A DNA stretch of 64,000 nucleotides from Niabella sp. (GTDB lineage Bacteria > Bacteroidota > Bacteroidia > Chitinophagales > Chitinophagaceae). Position numbers and translations under genes: made by a program. Location of the stretch: contig JAGIAT010000004.1 in the NCBI GenBank assembly GCA_017744715.1, positions 372,001-436,000 of the forward strand, in the 5' to 3' direction. The notes beneath the pieces are model-generated. The model saw nothing but the letters and a program-made list of their open reading frames with translations, searched no databases and was not told the origin of the DNA. Shown here piece by piece: positions 45,407 to 53,944 of this stretch (positions within the stretch are counted from its first letter, which is position 1; every line of letters begins with the position of its first letter).

Positions 45407-46156
45407 TTATAAAACCGTTATTCCAGCCTTTACATAGGGCTGCAGCAACTCATCTTCCGGATCCAGTTCCGTAACCAGGTAATCGATCTGTTTCAGCTCA
45501 CACACCTGCAGCGCTTCAAAAGAGTTCAGTTTTTCTGCAATCGTTAAACATACGGTTTTTGCAGAAGCCGCTACCATGGCTCTTTTCAGCTCCACCACCT
45601 CCCAGTCGCTGTCTGTAATACCGCGGCGCAGGTCGATGGCATTGGTTCCCAGGATACACAGATCGGCATTCACTTCTTTGATCTTGGCAATGGCACTGGC
45701 GCCTACCGTGATCTTGGATTCTTTATTCACTTTATCGCCCACCACCACCACGTTAATATTGGGATGTGCGATATACGCGTTTAATACGGGTATGCTGCCG
45801 GTAATAAACGTAGCCCGCAACTGGGGCGGAAGCCGTTTGGCCATCTCAATAATGGTGGTTCCCCCACTCGTAAGCACATACATGTTTTCCTTGATCAACC
45901 CGATCACTTTCTGTGCAATGACCGCCTTCTGCGTTTGCGAGTACACCGGGCTGCTGTTAAAATGTACCTCATTAAAGGCCAGCGACAGGGCGCCGCCATG
46001 TACTTTGATCAGCCGGCCGGCCTCTGCCAGTTCCTGCAGATCTCTCCGAACCGTGTCCTCAGACACGTTCATATCCACACAAAGCTTGGCACTCAGCACT
46101 TTATTGTGCAGATCCAACCGGTGGAGAATGTATGCTTGTCGTTCTTTCTTTAACAC
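45407..46156 (-). CDS. DeoR/GlpR-family transcriptional regulator (locus 2)
   Basis: A 249-residue paralogue of the regulator at 28062-28811: DeoR helix-turn-helix (VSEDTVRRDLQELAEAGRLIKVHGGA) and DeoRC sensor domain (LTSGGTTIIEMAKRLP, GDKVNKESKI, LGTNAIDLRRGITD). The open frame extends up to 46231, but the extra 25 residues (MDAFFFDILRLF...) have no counterpart in the paralogue. Alignment places the start at GTG 46156, giving the same length of 249. It is the first gene of locus 2. Divergence between the two is concentrated outside the recognition helix, so they may bind the same operator. Confidence 0.92.
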   Translation of the reverse strand: MLKKERQAYILHRLDLHNKVLSAKLCVDMNVSEDTVRRDLQELAEAGRLIKVHGGALSLAFNEVHFNSSPVYSQTQKAVIAQKVIGLIKENMYVLTSGGTTIIEMAKRLPPQLRATFITGSIPVLNAYIAHPNINVVVVGDKVNKESKITVGASAIAKIKEVNADLCILGTNAIDLRRGITDSDWEVVELKRAMVAASAKTVCLTIAEKLNSFEALQVCELKQIDYLVTELDPEDELLQPYVKAGITVL

Positions 46157-46191
46157 AACCGTTAATTTATTCCTAAAGGTAAATAGGAAAA

Positions 46192-46213
46192 CGGCAAAAA
46201 GTCGCAAAATGTC
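46192..46213. promoter_or_regulatory. AAAAAGTCGCAAA half-site upstream of locus 2 DeoR
   Basis: GGCAAAAAGTCGCAAAATGTC resembles the right half of the locus 1 and 3 palindromes (AAAAAGCCGCAAATATC, AAAAACCTGCAAATATG). It lies 36-57 bp upstream of the GTG start, but no complete palindrome is visible here. Confidence 0.3.
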
Positions 46214-46305
46214 AAAAAAAAAAGCATCCAATTGCTCAAGAAAACCAACTTTTTTAAGTTAATTTTAACACATATCTTATTTTTAAACATTTAACCTACT
46301 GATTT

Positions 46306-47649
46306 ATGAAACAGCTTTATCTCATCGCCCTCCTGGCGCTAACGTTTTTTGCGATCCGTTGTAAAAAAGAAGATACCGTTCCTCCCGAAAAAAATACTCC
46401 GGTTACCAAACCAGAAACGCATGCTATCTGGAACGGGTCGCCTATTACTACAGAGCAAATTCCGTATCAGGCGCGTATTGAGCGGATTAATGGGGCGCAA
46501 GGTTCTGGTGGCGGAGTAATTATTGGAAGACAATGGATTTTAACGGCGGCCCATGTTGTAGAAGGCATACAACCGAATCAACTAAACATCCGCCTGGGTT
46601 TGAATGACCTTAACAATCCCGTTGGGTCACAAAGCTATAGCGCCGATCAAATTATCATGCATCCGGATTACAGGAATGAATCGATATTCTTTGGAGCAAT
46701 CGATATCTTGAAAAACGATATCGCATTAATTCATTTATCATCTCCCATCCAGCTTAACAATCACGTGTCAGCCATCCTTTTTGCCGACGATATCCATGAA
46801 AATTTCTATGGTGCCACTATGTTTACTGTTTCAGGCTTTGGACATACCGAATCCGGTGCTGGAAGCCCGGTCCTTTTGTCTACCACGTTGAAATATGCGG
46901 AAACAACCACCCAGTTTATCAAAGCCGTAAGCCCGCCCGGCGAGCCTTTGTCAAGAACGGATGCAGGCGATAGTGGCGGTCCCCTCACTTATGTTACGGG
47001 TGAAGGGCGCTTTTTAGTAGGAGTCGTTAGCCATAGCAGAAGCAGTAGTGCCTCGGCTTCCTATTTTACAAGAGTATCTACATTCGCTCCCTGGATTACC
47101 TCTATAACCGGTATCCAGGTACAGCTGCCATCCGGCATTTTAGGACCCAGTCCTTCACCCTGCCAAACATCTTCCCAATTCAGTTTAAACAATGTTCCGA
47201 CGGGTGCAAACGTAATCTGGGAAATTCCATCATATGCCTTCGCCACTTTATCTGTTACAAATAATACCGCAACGCTCAATGCTACCGCAAACGCAGGAGT
47301 AGGTTTAACAGCCCACCTGGATATTTATGGAGACCTGTATACATGGTATCGTGTTGTCAATTTTGGATATATTGACCGGTCATTACGTGGCGTTGACGCA
47401 ACTTATTTACCCGGAGACTTCATTCCGCTGGAAATTACGCCCTCCGATGATGATCGATTGTATACCTGGTACATTGATGGTATTATGACAAACCAGGTAT
47501 CAATACCCGAAGGATCCATTTTCAATCACGGATATTATTATTACATATATGCTTCCGAACCGGGACTTCACCGCGTCAAAGTAGAAGTCAGCACTAAATG
47601 CAATACCTTTCAAACCTACGAAGGTGTTTTCACCGTAAACGATCAATAA
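46306..47649 (+). CDS. Trypsin-like serine protease lipoprotein
   Basis: A 447-residue exported lipoprotein (Cys19 after FFAIR). A chymotrypsin-fold (S1) domain spans about 40-265 with the full triad His83 (WILTAAHVV), Asp138 (LKNDIALIHL) and Ser223 (GDSGGPLTYV). The C-terminal 180 residues are beta-rich, with an Ig-like start (FSLNNVPTGANVIWEIPSYA) as seen in Bacteroidota adhesin or PKD-type modules. It probably acts at the cell surface or in the periplasm. It diverges from the locus 2 DeoR operon; a functional link to sugar uptake is not indicated. Confidence 0.9.
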   Translation: MKQLYLIALLALTFFAIRCKKEDTVPPEKNTPVTKPETHAIWNGSPITTEQIPYQARIERINGAQGSGGGVIIGRQWILTAAHVVEGIQPNQLNIRLGLNDLNNPVGSQSYSADQIIMHPDYRNESIFFGAIDILKNDIALIHLSSPIQLNNHVSAILFADDIHENFYGATMFTVSGFGHTESGAGSPVLLSTTLKYAETTTQFIKAVSPPGEPLSRTDAGDSGGPLTYVTGEGRFLVGVVSHSRSSSASASYFTRVSTFAPWITSITGIQVQLPSGILGPSPSPCQTSSQFSLNNVPTGANVIWEIPSYAFATLSVTNNTATLNATANAGVGLTAHLDIYGDLYTWYRVVNFGYIDRSLRGVDATYLPGDFIPLEITPSDDDRLYTWYIDGIMTNQVSIPEGSIFNHGYYYYIYASEPGLHRVKVEVSTKCNTFQTYEGVFTVNDQ

Positions 47650-47667
47650 CAATTTTAGAAAAATGAG

Positions 47668-47675
47668 TATATTTG
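47668..47675 (+). promoter_or_regulatory. -7 promoter box for thiolase
   Basis: TATATTTG matches TAnnTTTG and lies 52 bases before the ATG at 47728, between the protease stop and the thiolase. Confidence 0.5.
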
Positions 47676-47727
47676 ATCAAACAAGTTGCATAAACAACTA
47701 TTTTTCGATCATCTAAAAAAACGCGCC

Positions 47728-48903
47728 ATGCAAGAAGCATATATTGTTGCCGGCTACCGTACCGCAGTTGGCAAAGCAAAAAAAGGGGGATTCCGCTTTT
47801 ACCGGCCGGATGACCTCGCCATTACTGTAATCAAAGGCCTGATGGCATCACTGCCCCAGCTGGAGCCCAACCGGGTAGATGACGTGCTTGTGGGTAATGC
47901 CGTGCCGGAAGCAGAGCAGGGCCTGCAGGTGGGGCGCATTATCTCGGCCCGCGCCCTGGGTATAGAGGTACCGGGCGCCACCGTAAACCGCTATTGCGCC
48001 TCCGGACTGGAAACCATTGCCATGGCCACCGCCAAGATCCGCACCGGCCAGGCCGATTGCATCATCGCCGGAGGTACCGAAAGCATGAGCCTGGTACCGG
48101 CATCGGGATGGAAAACGGTTCCCTCCTACTCCATCGCCAGTGACGAACCAGACTATTATCTCAACATGGGCTTAACCGCGGAAGCCGTTTCAAAAGAATT
48201 TCATATCAGCCGGGAAGACGCGGATGCGTTCAGCTATCACTCGCACCAGAAGGCCATCAATGCCATACAGAACGGGTATTTCAAAGAAGGCATCCTTCCG
48301 GTGGAAGTGGAGGAAGTATTTGTAGATCCTGCAGGAAAACGGCAGGTGAAAAAGTCGGTGGTCGATACAGATGAAGGTCCCCGCGCAGATACATCCATGG
48401 AGGCATTGCAAAAACTAAAACCCGTTTTTGCAGCCAACGGCGTGGTTACGGCAGGTAACTCTTCCCAAACCAGCGATGGTGCCGCCTTTGTGGTGGTGAT
48501 GGGTGAGAAAATGATGCAGGAGCTGCAGCTGCAACCCATCGGCCGCCTCGTGGCCAGCGCCGTGGCCGGGGTACATCCGCGCATTATGGGCATCGGGCCG
48601 GTGGCGGCCATTCCCAAAGCCTTAAACCGTGCAGGCCTTTCACTGAACGATATCGACCTTATTGAATTAAATGAAGCCTTTGGCGCACAATCCCTGGCGG
48701 TGATCCGGGAAGCAGGACTCAATCCCGATATTGTAAACATCAACGGAGGAGCCATCGCACTGGGCCATCCCCTGGGCTGTACCGGCTGCAAACTCACCAT
48801 CCAGGTGCTTGGAGACCTCAGGCGCCTAAAGAAAAAATACGGCATGGTTACAGCCTGCGTAGGCGGCGGACAGGGGATTGCCGGTATCATCGAACGTTTT
48901 TAA
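47728..48903 (+). CDS. Acetyl-CoA C-acyltransferase (thiolase)
   Basis: A 391-residue thiolase that cleaves 3-oxoacyl-CoA in beta-oxidation or condenses acetyl-CoA. Active-site Cys90 is in VNRYCASGLE; the second signature is NINGGAIALGHPLGCTG with the catalytic His, and the third CVGGGQG holds the proton-transferring Cys. The start at 47728 (MQEAYIVAGYRTAVG) agrees with the family; an in-frame upstream ATG at 47686 would add 14 unrelated residues. No other fatty-acid gene is nearby, so the direction of use is not fixed by context. Confidence 0.95.
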   Translation: MQEAYIVAGYRTAVGKAKKGGFRFYRPDDLAITVIKGLMASLPQLEPNRVDDVLVGNAVPEAEQGLQVGRIISARALGIEVPGATVNRYCASGLETIAMATAKIRTGQADCIIAGGTESMSLVPASGWKTVPSYSIASDEPDYYLNMGLTAEAVSKEFHISREDADAFSYHSHQKAINAIQNGYFKEGILPVEVEEVFVDPAGKRQVKKSVVDTDEGPRADTSMEALQKLKPVFAANGVVTAGNSSQTSDGAAFVVVMGEKMMQELQLQPIGRLVASAVAGVHPRIMGIGPVAAIPKALNRAGLSLNDIDLIELNEAFGAQSLAVIREAGLNPDIVNINGGAIALGHPLGCTGCKLTIQVLGDLRRLKKKYGMVTACVGGGQGIAGIIERF

Positions 48904-49030
48904 TTTTTTTATCGTCTAAAAATCCGGTTCACTGTGCATAACGGTCAACCGGATTTTTTTTTACCCGGCGGCAGTATACAGGGCAGCCATGTTGCGACGC
49001 TCCGTTCAGCTGCTGTGCAGGGCGCATCCC

Positions 49031-49058
49031 ATTCACTATTCACCATTGACCATTCATC
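49031..49058. repeat. Four 7-bp tandem units (ATTCACC-like)
   Basis: ATTCACT, ATTCACC, ATTGACC and ATTCATC follow one another immediately before the ABC exporter ATG. This is the same period as the arrays at 16177 and 63725. Confidence 0.55.
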
Positions 49059-49062
49059 CCCC

Positions 49063-50865
49063 ATGTCCAAACCCTTCACAAAAACGCTCAACCTCGCCAA
49101 TATTGTAAAACAGCTCTGGCCCTTTGTACGGCCCTACCGCACCATGATCTTCGGTACACTGGCGCTTACCCTGGTAGGATCGCTTGCTGCACAGGTAAAC
49201 CCGCTCATCCTGAAATATACCGTTGATCATGTAGACCTGCTTTTGCAAAAGCCCGATCCCATGCAGGAAGGACTGCGCCTCTTACTTTATATTTCCATTG
49301 TCCTGTTCACCAAAGAAATTGTAAATATTTTCATCCAGTTCGGACAAAAATTTTATGGCGAAAAGATCCGGATCAATGTCAGCAACCTGCTTTCAGAAGC
49401 GGCCATTAAAAAGATCCTCGGATATGGCATGGCCTTTTATGCCGCCCCCGAAAACCAATCCGGCCGCCTGCAAACCAGGATCGACCGCGGCGTGGAAAGT
49501 TTGACCCGGCTGGTGCAGAACTTTTTTATCGATATCCTGCCCCTGTTCTCCAATGCCATCCTGGCCCTGGTGATCATGTACCTGGCCAATGTAAAAGTAG
49601 GACTGGTAGCCACCGTAATCCTGCCCGCATACTTTTATGTAAGCAGCCGGCAGGCGCAAAAATTGCAGGGAGTACGACGGCAGTTGCGGCGGGGAAGAGA
49701 GAACAAGAACAACGGTTTGCTGAACCTGATTGAATCCATTACCGTTATCAAAAGCTTTGTGCGGGAAACCTACGAAGAAAAAAAACAGCTCGAAATACAG
49801 GATCAGCTTACACAGGACCAGCTGTATACCCGCAAAACCAATTTCCGTTATGATGGGATCAAATCCTTTATTGAGCAGATCGGCGTGGTACTGATCATCA
49901 TTCTTACCACCTACCTGGTGCTGGGCCACCAGATCAGCATCGGCGCCATTATGCTGCACATTATGCTTTTCAATAACGTATCGGCACCCATCCGCCAGCT
50001 GCACCGTATTTACGACGAGGTAAACGATGCGTTTATTTATGCCGAAGCCTACTTCCAGATACTGGATGCAGAAGAAGCCACGGAACAAACCGGCGCTTAT
50101 AAAGAAGAAGTGGTAAAAGGTGATTTTGAAATGCAACAGGTAAATTTTACGTACCCCAATGGCACCAGGGCGCTGCACAATGTATCATTAAAAATAGAAG
50201 GCGGAAAAACCACCGCATTGGTAGGACTGAGCGGCGCGGGAAAAAGCACCATCCTCAACCTGCTGAACAAATTCTATAAGCCGGATAGCGGAACCATTGT
50301 ACTGGACGGCGTTAACCTGGATGCGTACAACAACCAGGTGCTACGAAGCGAGATCGGACTGGTGCTGCAAAAGAACCATATTTTTAAAGGCACCATTGAA
50401 GACAACATCCGCTATGGAAAAATGGATGCCACAAAAGAAGCCATCATCACCGCTGCAAAAAAAGCCAGCCTGCATAACCAGATTATGGAACTGCCGCTGC
50501 AATATGAAAGTGATGCCCAGTTACTGAGCGGCGGTCAGCAACAACGCATTGCCATTGCCCGGCTGTTTCTGAAAGATCCGCCTGTGATCTTCTTAGATGA
50601 ACCTACGGCCAGCCTCGACGCCATTGCCACCGAACAAATCAAAAACAGCCTCGATGCCATCAAACAAAACCGGACCGTGGTGATCATCTCCCATTCTATT
50701 TCGCAGATCGTTGATGCCGACATGATCTATGTACTCAAAGAGGGCCATGTAGTAGAGCGGGGCACGCATGAACAACTCGTGGCACAGAACGGCACCTACC
50801 GCGAAATCTTCAATGCATCTGCCCGCAGCCTCAATATTGCCCGCATCGCACAATCCTATAGCTGA
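49063..50865 (+). CDS. ABC transporter, fused membrane and ATPase domains
   Basis: A 600-residue type IV (MsbA-like) half transporter. Six membrane helices span about 20-310, followed by an ATPase domain with Walker A GLSGAGKST, signature LSGGQQQRIAIA, Walker B VIFLDEP and the H-loop HSISQIVDADMIYVL. It should work as a homodimeric exporter of lipids, drugs or peptides; the substrate is unknown. The frame opens at 48934, but the start at 49063 (MSKPFTKTLNL) is chosen because the preceding 43 residues cover a 7-bp repeat array and intergenic sequence and do not look like a protein. Confidence 0.93.
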   Translation: MSKPFTKTLNLANIVKQLWPFVRPYRTMIFGTLALTLVGSLAAQVNPLILKYTVDHVDLLLQKPDPMQEGLRLLLYISIVLFTKEIVNIFIQFGQKFYGEKIRINVSNLLSEAAIKKILGYGMAFYAAPENQSGRLQTRIDRGVESLTRLVQNFFIDILPLFSNAILALVIMYLANVKVGLVATVILPAYFYVSSRQAQKLQGVRRQLRRGRENKNNGLLNLIESITVIKSFVRETYEEKKQLEIQDQLTQDQLYTRKTNFRYDGIKSFIEQIGVVLIIILTTYLVLGHQISIGAIMLHIMLFNNVSAPIRQLHRIYDEVNDAFIYAEAYFQILDAEEATEQTGAYKEEVVKGDFEMQQVNFTYPNGTRALHNVSLKIEGGKTTALVGLSGAGKSTILNLLNKFYKPDSGTIVLDGVNLDAYNNQVLRSEIGLVLQKNHIFKGTIEDNIRYGKMDATKEAIITAAKKASLHNQIMELPLQYESDAQLLSGGQQQRIAIARLFLKDPPVIFLDEPTASLDAIATEQIKNSLDAIKQNRTVVIISHSISQIVDADMIYVLKEGHVVERGTHEQLVAQNGTYREIFNASARSLNIARIAQSYS

Positions 50866-51205
50866 TGCTTCGCGTATACGCTAAGCTAAAGATCCACACG
50901 GAAGAACGTTCCCTTTTAACGGGGAGCGGCAGCGTACCTGCATCGGGTTAACAGCGGCTGTACCCCAAAATCTTTATGCTGTTTGCTAAACAAGGGCAGG
51001 CGGAACCTGCCTGCGCCAGGTTCGTTCCCGCTTCAATAGTTGCCGGCCCGCCGCGGCCGGGTGATGTTGATACAGCTGTATGATACCCTTAAAACGGATG
51101 CCCGGATCCCAATGAATATTTTAATTTTCATTAACAGCTGTTAGCATCTAAAAAGCGTCCTATAATTGAAGACTTTTTAATCAAGTAACCCAATTAAAAA
51201 ATGTT
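50866..51205. other. Intergenic region with small hairpins
   Basis: 340 bp without an ORF. A GGCAGG/CCTGCC stem is at 50995-51011 but has no T run. TATAATTG near 51160 is one base from the -7 consensus and could serve the small secreted protein at 51206. Confidence 0.35.
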
Positions 51206-51508
51206 ATGAAAGTGAAACTGGCCTTGTTGGCATTTGCATTACTGGTAGCGGGTATTTCGAAATCGGAAGCACAGCATTACCGCTACGAAAAAAAGTATAC
51301 GAAGCACTATAAAAAGAGCTACCGTTATAACCGGCCGGCTGCGGTGGCCTATTACCCCGTAGTGCACCGGAACCGGTATTATGAAACCAGTGTTTACCCG
51401 GCGTACCGGCATCACCACCGTTACCGGCAATACCGGCACATGCCTCCCGGACATGCAAAAAAATATTACCGCTATCACCGGCAGCACAACCGCGTACATT
51501 ATTATTAA
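51206..51508 (+). CDS. Small secreted Tyr/His/Arg-rich basic protein
   Basis: A 100-residue protein with a signal peptide (MKVKLALLAFALLVAGISKSEA). The mature part is very rich in Tyr, His, Arg and Lys and holds the segment HMPPGHAKKYYRYH, which recurs as QMPPGQAKKYYG in the next gene. It is probably a periplasmic or surface-coating peptide; no enzyme motif is present. It starts a run of three similar small exported proteins on the plus strand. Known relatives in Bacteroidota are hypothetical. Confidence 0.7.
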   Translation: MKVKLALLAFALLVAGISKSEAQHYRYEKKYTKHYKKSYRYNRPAAVAYYPVVHRNRYYETSVYPAYRHHHRYRQYRHMPPGHAKKYYRYHRQHNRVHYY

Positions 51509-51544
51509 AGGATAAACGTATGATTTATAAGGTTTAAAATGGTT

Positions 51545-51580
51545 CAGCAATCGCCACCCCCAGGGGTGGCCTGGTTGCTG
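51545..51580 (+). terminator. Hairpin between the first two Tyr-rich genes
   Basis: GCCACCCC pairs perfectly with GGGGTGGC (loop CA), extended by CAGCAA/TTGCTG. There is no T run, so it may be a partial terminator or an RNA-stabilising end. Confidence 0.5.
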
Positions 51581-51618
51581 GTACAAAGTTTGATTTATAG
51601 CCCGTTAAAATCCCGAAT

Positions 51619-51852
51619 ATGAAAAGAATAACCATCAATAAACCCGGAGCAACAACCCTGCTGGCCATATTGCTTTTAACATTTTTTGCAGTAATGTTCA
51701 GTTCCTGTGCCGATACGTATTATCCTTCAAATGGTTATTACAGGCACGGGCACCACTATTACAGGCAAATGCCTCCGGGCCAGGCAAAAAAATATTATGG
51801 CGCCCAATCTGCACGGGACTTTGCACCCGGGCATAACAAGCGCCGTTATTGA
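51619..51852 (+). CDS. Small Tyr-rich lipoprotein
   Basis: A 77-residue lipoprotein with lipobox SSC (Cys30) and mature start CADTYYPSNGYY. The middle QMPPGQAKKYYGAQSARDFAPG matches the previous gene's MPPG-AKKYY segment and is a widely seen Bacteroidota motif of unknown role. The mature N-terminus matches that of the next lipoprotein (CADTYYPSGGYY), so this gene looks like a joint of the two neighbours' modules. Confidence 0.7.
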   Translation: MKRITINKPGATTLLAILLLTFFAVMFSSCADTYYPSNGYYRHGHHYYRQMPPGQAKKYYGAQSARDFAPGHNKRRY

Positions 51853-51887
51853 TATTCCTTTTTCTTTAACAAAAACAATAGCAAAAA

Positions 51888-52427
51888 ATGAAAATACAAT
51901 TATTTAATAAAACCCGTCTGTTGGTTACCGGGGCGCTGATTGCGTTGGTAGCCGGGCTTAGCTCCTGTGCAGACACCTACTACCCCTCCGGTGGTTACTA
52001 TGACGGGTATTACGGCTACAACCCCTATTACTATTACTCTCCGGGATATTATGGTTATTATGGAAATGGCGGCTATTATTACAATAACCGGTATTACCGC
52101 AATAACCGGAATTACCGCCGTTATGAAGACCGCCGCAGGTACGACGACCGGAGAAGGGTATACAGCAATAACAGCCGGGACCGGTATCGTATAAATACGA
52201 ATCGGAATAATGCGGAATATTACCGCCAGCAAAACAATAACCGTGTTACAGAGCGGAATAGCAACAACAACCGCTCCAACGAGGTCCGGTCGCGGAATGT
52301 AACACCGCAGCGTTCTTACAGTCCTCCGCCTCCATCCAGGAATATACAGCAGCCGCCTCCCTCCTCTGGCGGAAACTATAACCAGGGACGATCAAACAGC
52401 AACAACAGCCGTTCTTCGAGGAGATAA
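51888..52427 (+). CDS. Low-complexity Tyr/Asn/Arg-rich lipoprotein
   Basis: A 179-residue lipoprotein, lipobox SSC (Cys27), mature start CADTYYPSGGYYDG. A Gly/Tyr-rich stretch (about 30-70) is followed by an Asn/Arg-rich basic region (70-130) and a Pro/Ser-rich tail. It is probably intrinsically disordered and surface-exposed. It shares its lipobox segment with the previous gene, which indicates duplication. A strong terminator follows. Confidence 0.7.
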   Translation: MKIQLFNKTRLLVTGALIALVAGLSSCADTYYPSGGYYDGYYGYNPYYYYSPGYYGYYGNGGYYYNNRYYRNNRNYRRYEDRRRYDDRRRVYSNNSRDRYRINTNRNNAEYYRQQNNNRVTERNSNNNRSNEVRSRNVTPQRSYSPPPPSRNIQQPPPSSGGNYNQGRSNSNNSRSSRR

Positions 52428-52448
52428 CGTAAAACAGGATTTATTACT

Positions 52449-52491
52449 GCCGCAGGTCATGTTCCCGGAAGACCTGCGGCTTTTATTTTTT
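52449..52491 (+). terminator. Rho-independent terminator of the Tyr-rich gene run
   Basis: GCCGCAGGTC pairs perfectly with GACCTGCGGC around a 12-base loop and is followed by TTTTATTTTTT. It overlaps the last codons of the convergent DUF1801 gene. Confidence 0.85.
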
Positions 52492-52941
52492 AACAAAACG
52501 CTGTTCATACAAAGCGATCCAGTCGGCCACCGAAACCCGTTCCACGAGTTGGCCAATGAGGTCAAAGGGGATCAGTTCCGGCTTACTGAACCGGATGCAG
52601 CTCTTTCCCATATCTGGTTTTTTTGCGGCAACTTTCTTCCACTCGTTTAAAAACCAGTCCATCAGGCCGGCATCCGCGTACAGTCCCATATGGTACAGCA
52701 CAATGCCGTTCTTTTGGGAAGCCATGCTCAAAAACGGAAGCGGTTGCTCCGGAGCGCAATGATAACCTGCCGGGTAAATGCGGTGCGGCACTACATAACC
52801 AATCATTCCATACGCCATGGTTTCCTCATAGCCTGCCGGCAAATGTTTCCGGATCACAGTCCGCAGTTTTTCCATTGCAGGCAGCCGTTCTGCAGGTACT
52901 TCGCTCAGATAATCGGCTACTGTTTTTGCCTTGGATTGCAT
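52483..52941 (-). CDS. DUF1801 (YdhG-like) domain protein
   Basis: A 152-residue cytoplasmic protein. It starts MQSKAKTVADYLSEVPAERLPAMEKLRTVIRK, with the typical LPAGYEETMAYGMIGYVVP motif, then FLSMASQKNGIVLYHMGLY and a C-terminal IRFSKPELIPFDLIGQL. This is the DUF1801 / YdhG family, which includes frataxin-like iron-chaperone proteins of Gram-positive bacteria; the function in Bacteroidota is not known. It is convergent with the Tyr-rich lipoproteins. Confidence 0.85.
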   Translation of the reverse strand: MQSKAKTVADYLSEVPAERLPAMEKLRTVIRKHLPAGYEETMAYGMIGYVVPHRIYPAGYHCAPEQPLPFLSMASQKNGIVLYHMGLYADAGLMDWFLNEWKKVAAKKPDMGKSCIRFSKPELIPFDLIGQLVERVSVADWIALYEQRFVKK

Positions 52942-53046
52942 CTTTTTTAAATGGGTTTAATTTTTAGCATTTTTTTTACAGAACTATGGAGTTTGCTGCC
53001 ACCATTTTACTGCTTTTTATCGTCCAATAAATATAATAAAAAAACA

Positions 53047-53865
53047 ATGAGTAAAAATGTCATAAAACTGGGCATGTTCCTGCTGGGCGCCAGCCTTTTT
53101 CTGGCGGTAGAAAGTTTTGCACAGTACCGGCGTCCCCCGCACCGGGTGTACAGAAGCCACTCCTATTACCGGGCACCGAGGGTTTCTATCGGTATCGGCG
53201 GGGTCTTTGGCTGGCCGGCCCCTTATTACCGGTATGGCTACGGGCCCAATGTAGGGGTTTCCGTAGGCATTGCATTTCCGCCCATTGGCGCCACTATTTA
53301 TGCCTTGCCCCAGGGTGCACGCCGGGTTTATTATGGCGGCATGCCTTATTATTACCGGAACGATACGTATTTTATCGAGCGCGATAAAGGAGGATACGAA
53401 GTGGTAGCTCCCCCGCTTGGAGCCACTGCTGCACGCCTGCCCAACGGCGCCCGGATGCGAAAAATTGATGGCGACACTTATTATGAATACAACGGCACCT
53501 ATTACCGGCCCGATATCGATGATAACGGAGAACGGATCTATGTTGTAGTAGGACGAAATGGCACCCTGGATACAGAAGAAGCAAGAACGCAACCTTATAA
53601 TGACGACCGTGCAGCTGCAGATGACGATCGGAATGATGAACGCAACAGCAGCGATGCGGTGCAACAGAACAATGACGACACGGACGTTACTACCGGTGTT
53701 TATGACACCCGTCCCCAGGTGGGCGACCAGTTTGACCAGCTGCCCAAAAATTCAACCCGGGTAACTGTTGGCGGTAAAACCCAGTTCCGCTCACCCGCAG
53801 GCACGTACTATAAAGAGATAACGGTAGACGGAAGAACCGTATATGAAGTCGTTTCCTCAAAATAA
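53047..53865 (+). CDS. DUF6515-family secreted protein
   Basis: A 272-residue exported protein (signal peptide ending SFAQ, about residue 26). A Gly/Tyr/Pro-rich segment is followed by two copies of a short beta unit, IGATIYALPQGARRVYYGG with MPYYYRNDTYF and LGATAARLPNGARMRKIDG with DTYYEYNGTYYRP, then an Asp/Asn-rich linker and a third copy (QLPKNSTRVTVGG, TYYKEITVDG). This is the DUF6515 pattern. The start at 53047 (MSKNVIKLG) is preferred over 52951. Presumably a surface or periplasmic structural protein. Confidence 0.8.
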   Translation: MSKNVIKLGMFLLGASLFLAVESFAQYRRPPHRVYRSHSYYRAPRVSIGIGGVFGWPAPYYRYGYGPNVGVSVGIAFPPIGATIYALPQGARRVYYGGMPYYYRNDTYFIERDKGGYEVVAPPLGATAARLPNGARMRKIDGDTYYEYNGTYYRPDIDDNGERIYVVVGRNGTLDTEEARTQPYNDDRAAADDDRNDERNSSDAVQQNNDDTDVTTGVYDTRPQVGDQFDQLPKNSTRVTVGGKTQFRSPAGTYYKEITVDGRTVYEVVSSK

Positions 53866-53886
53866 ATGATATAAAATATAAAAGGC

Positions 53887-53914
53887 AAAAGTGGCCCCGA
53901 ACCGGCCACTTTTT
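53887..53914 (+). terminator. Rho-independent terminator after DUF6515 gene
   Basis: AAAAGTGGCC pairs with GGCCACTTTT around CCGAACC and ends in TTTTT, twenty bases after the stop. Confidence 0.8.
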
Positions 53915-53944
53915 AATGTGTATACGATATCCTTAACTTTAAAT

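Noticed and set aside
48934..49062. Extended N-terminus of the ABC exporter
   Set aside because: The 43 extra residues translate the 7-bp repeats and intergenic DNA, while MSKPFTKT at 49063 fits the exporter family.
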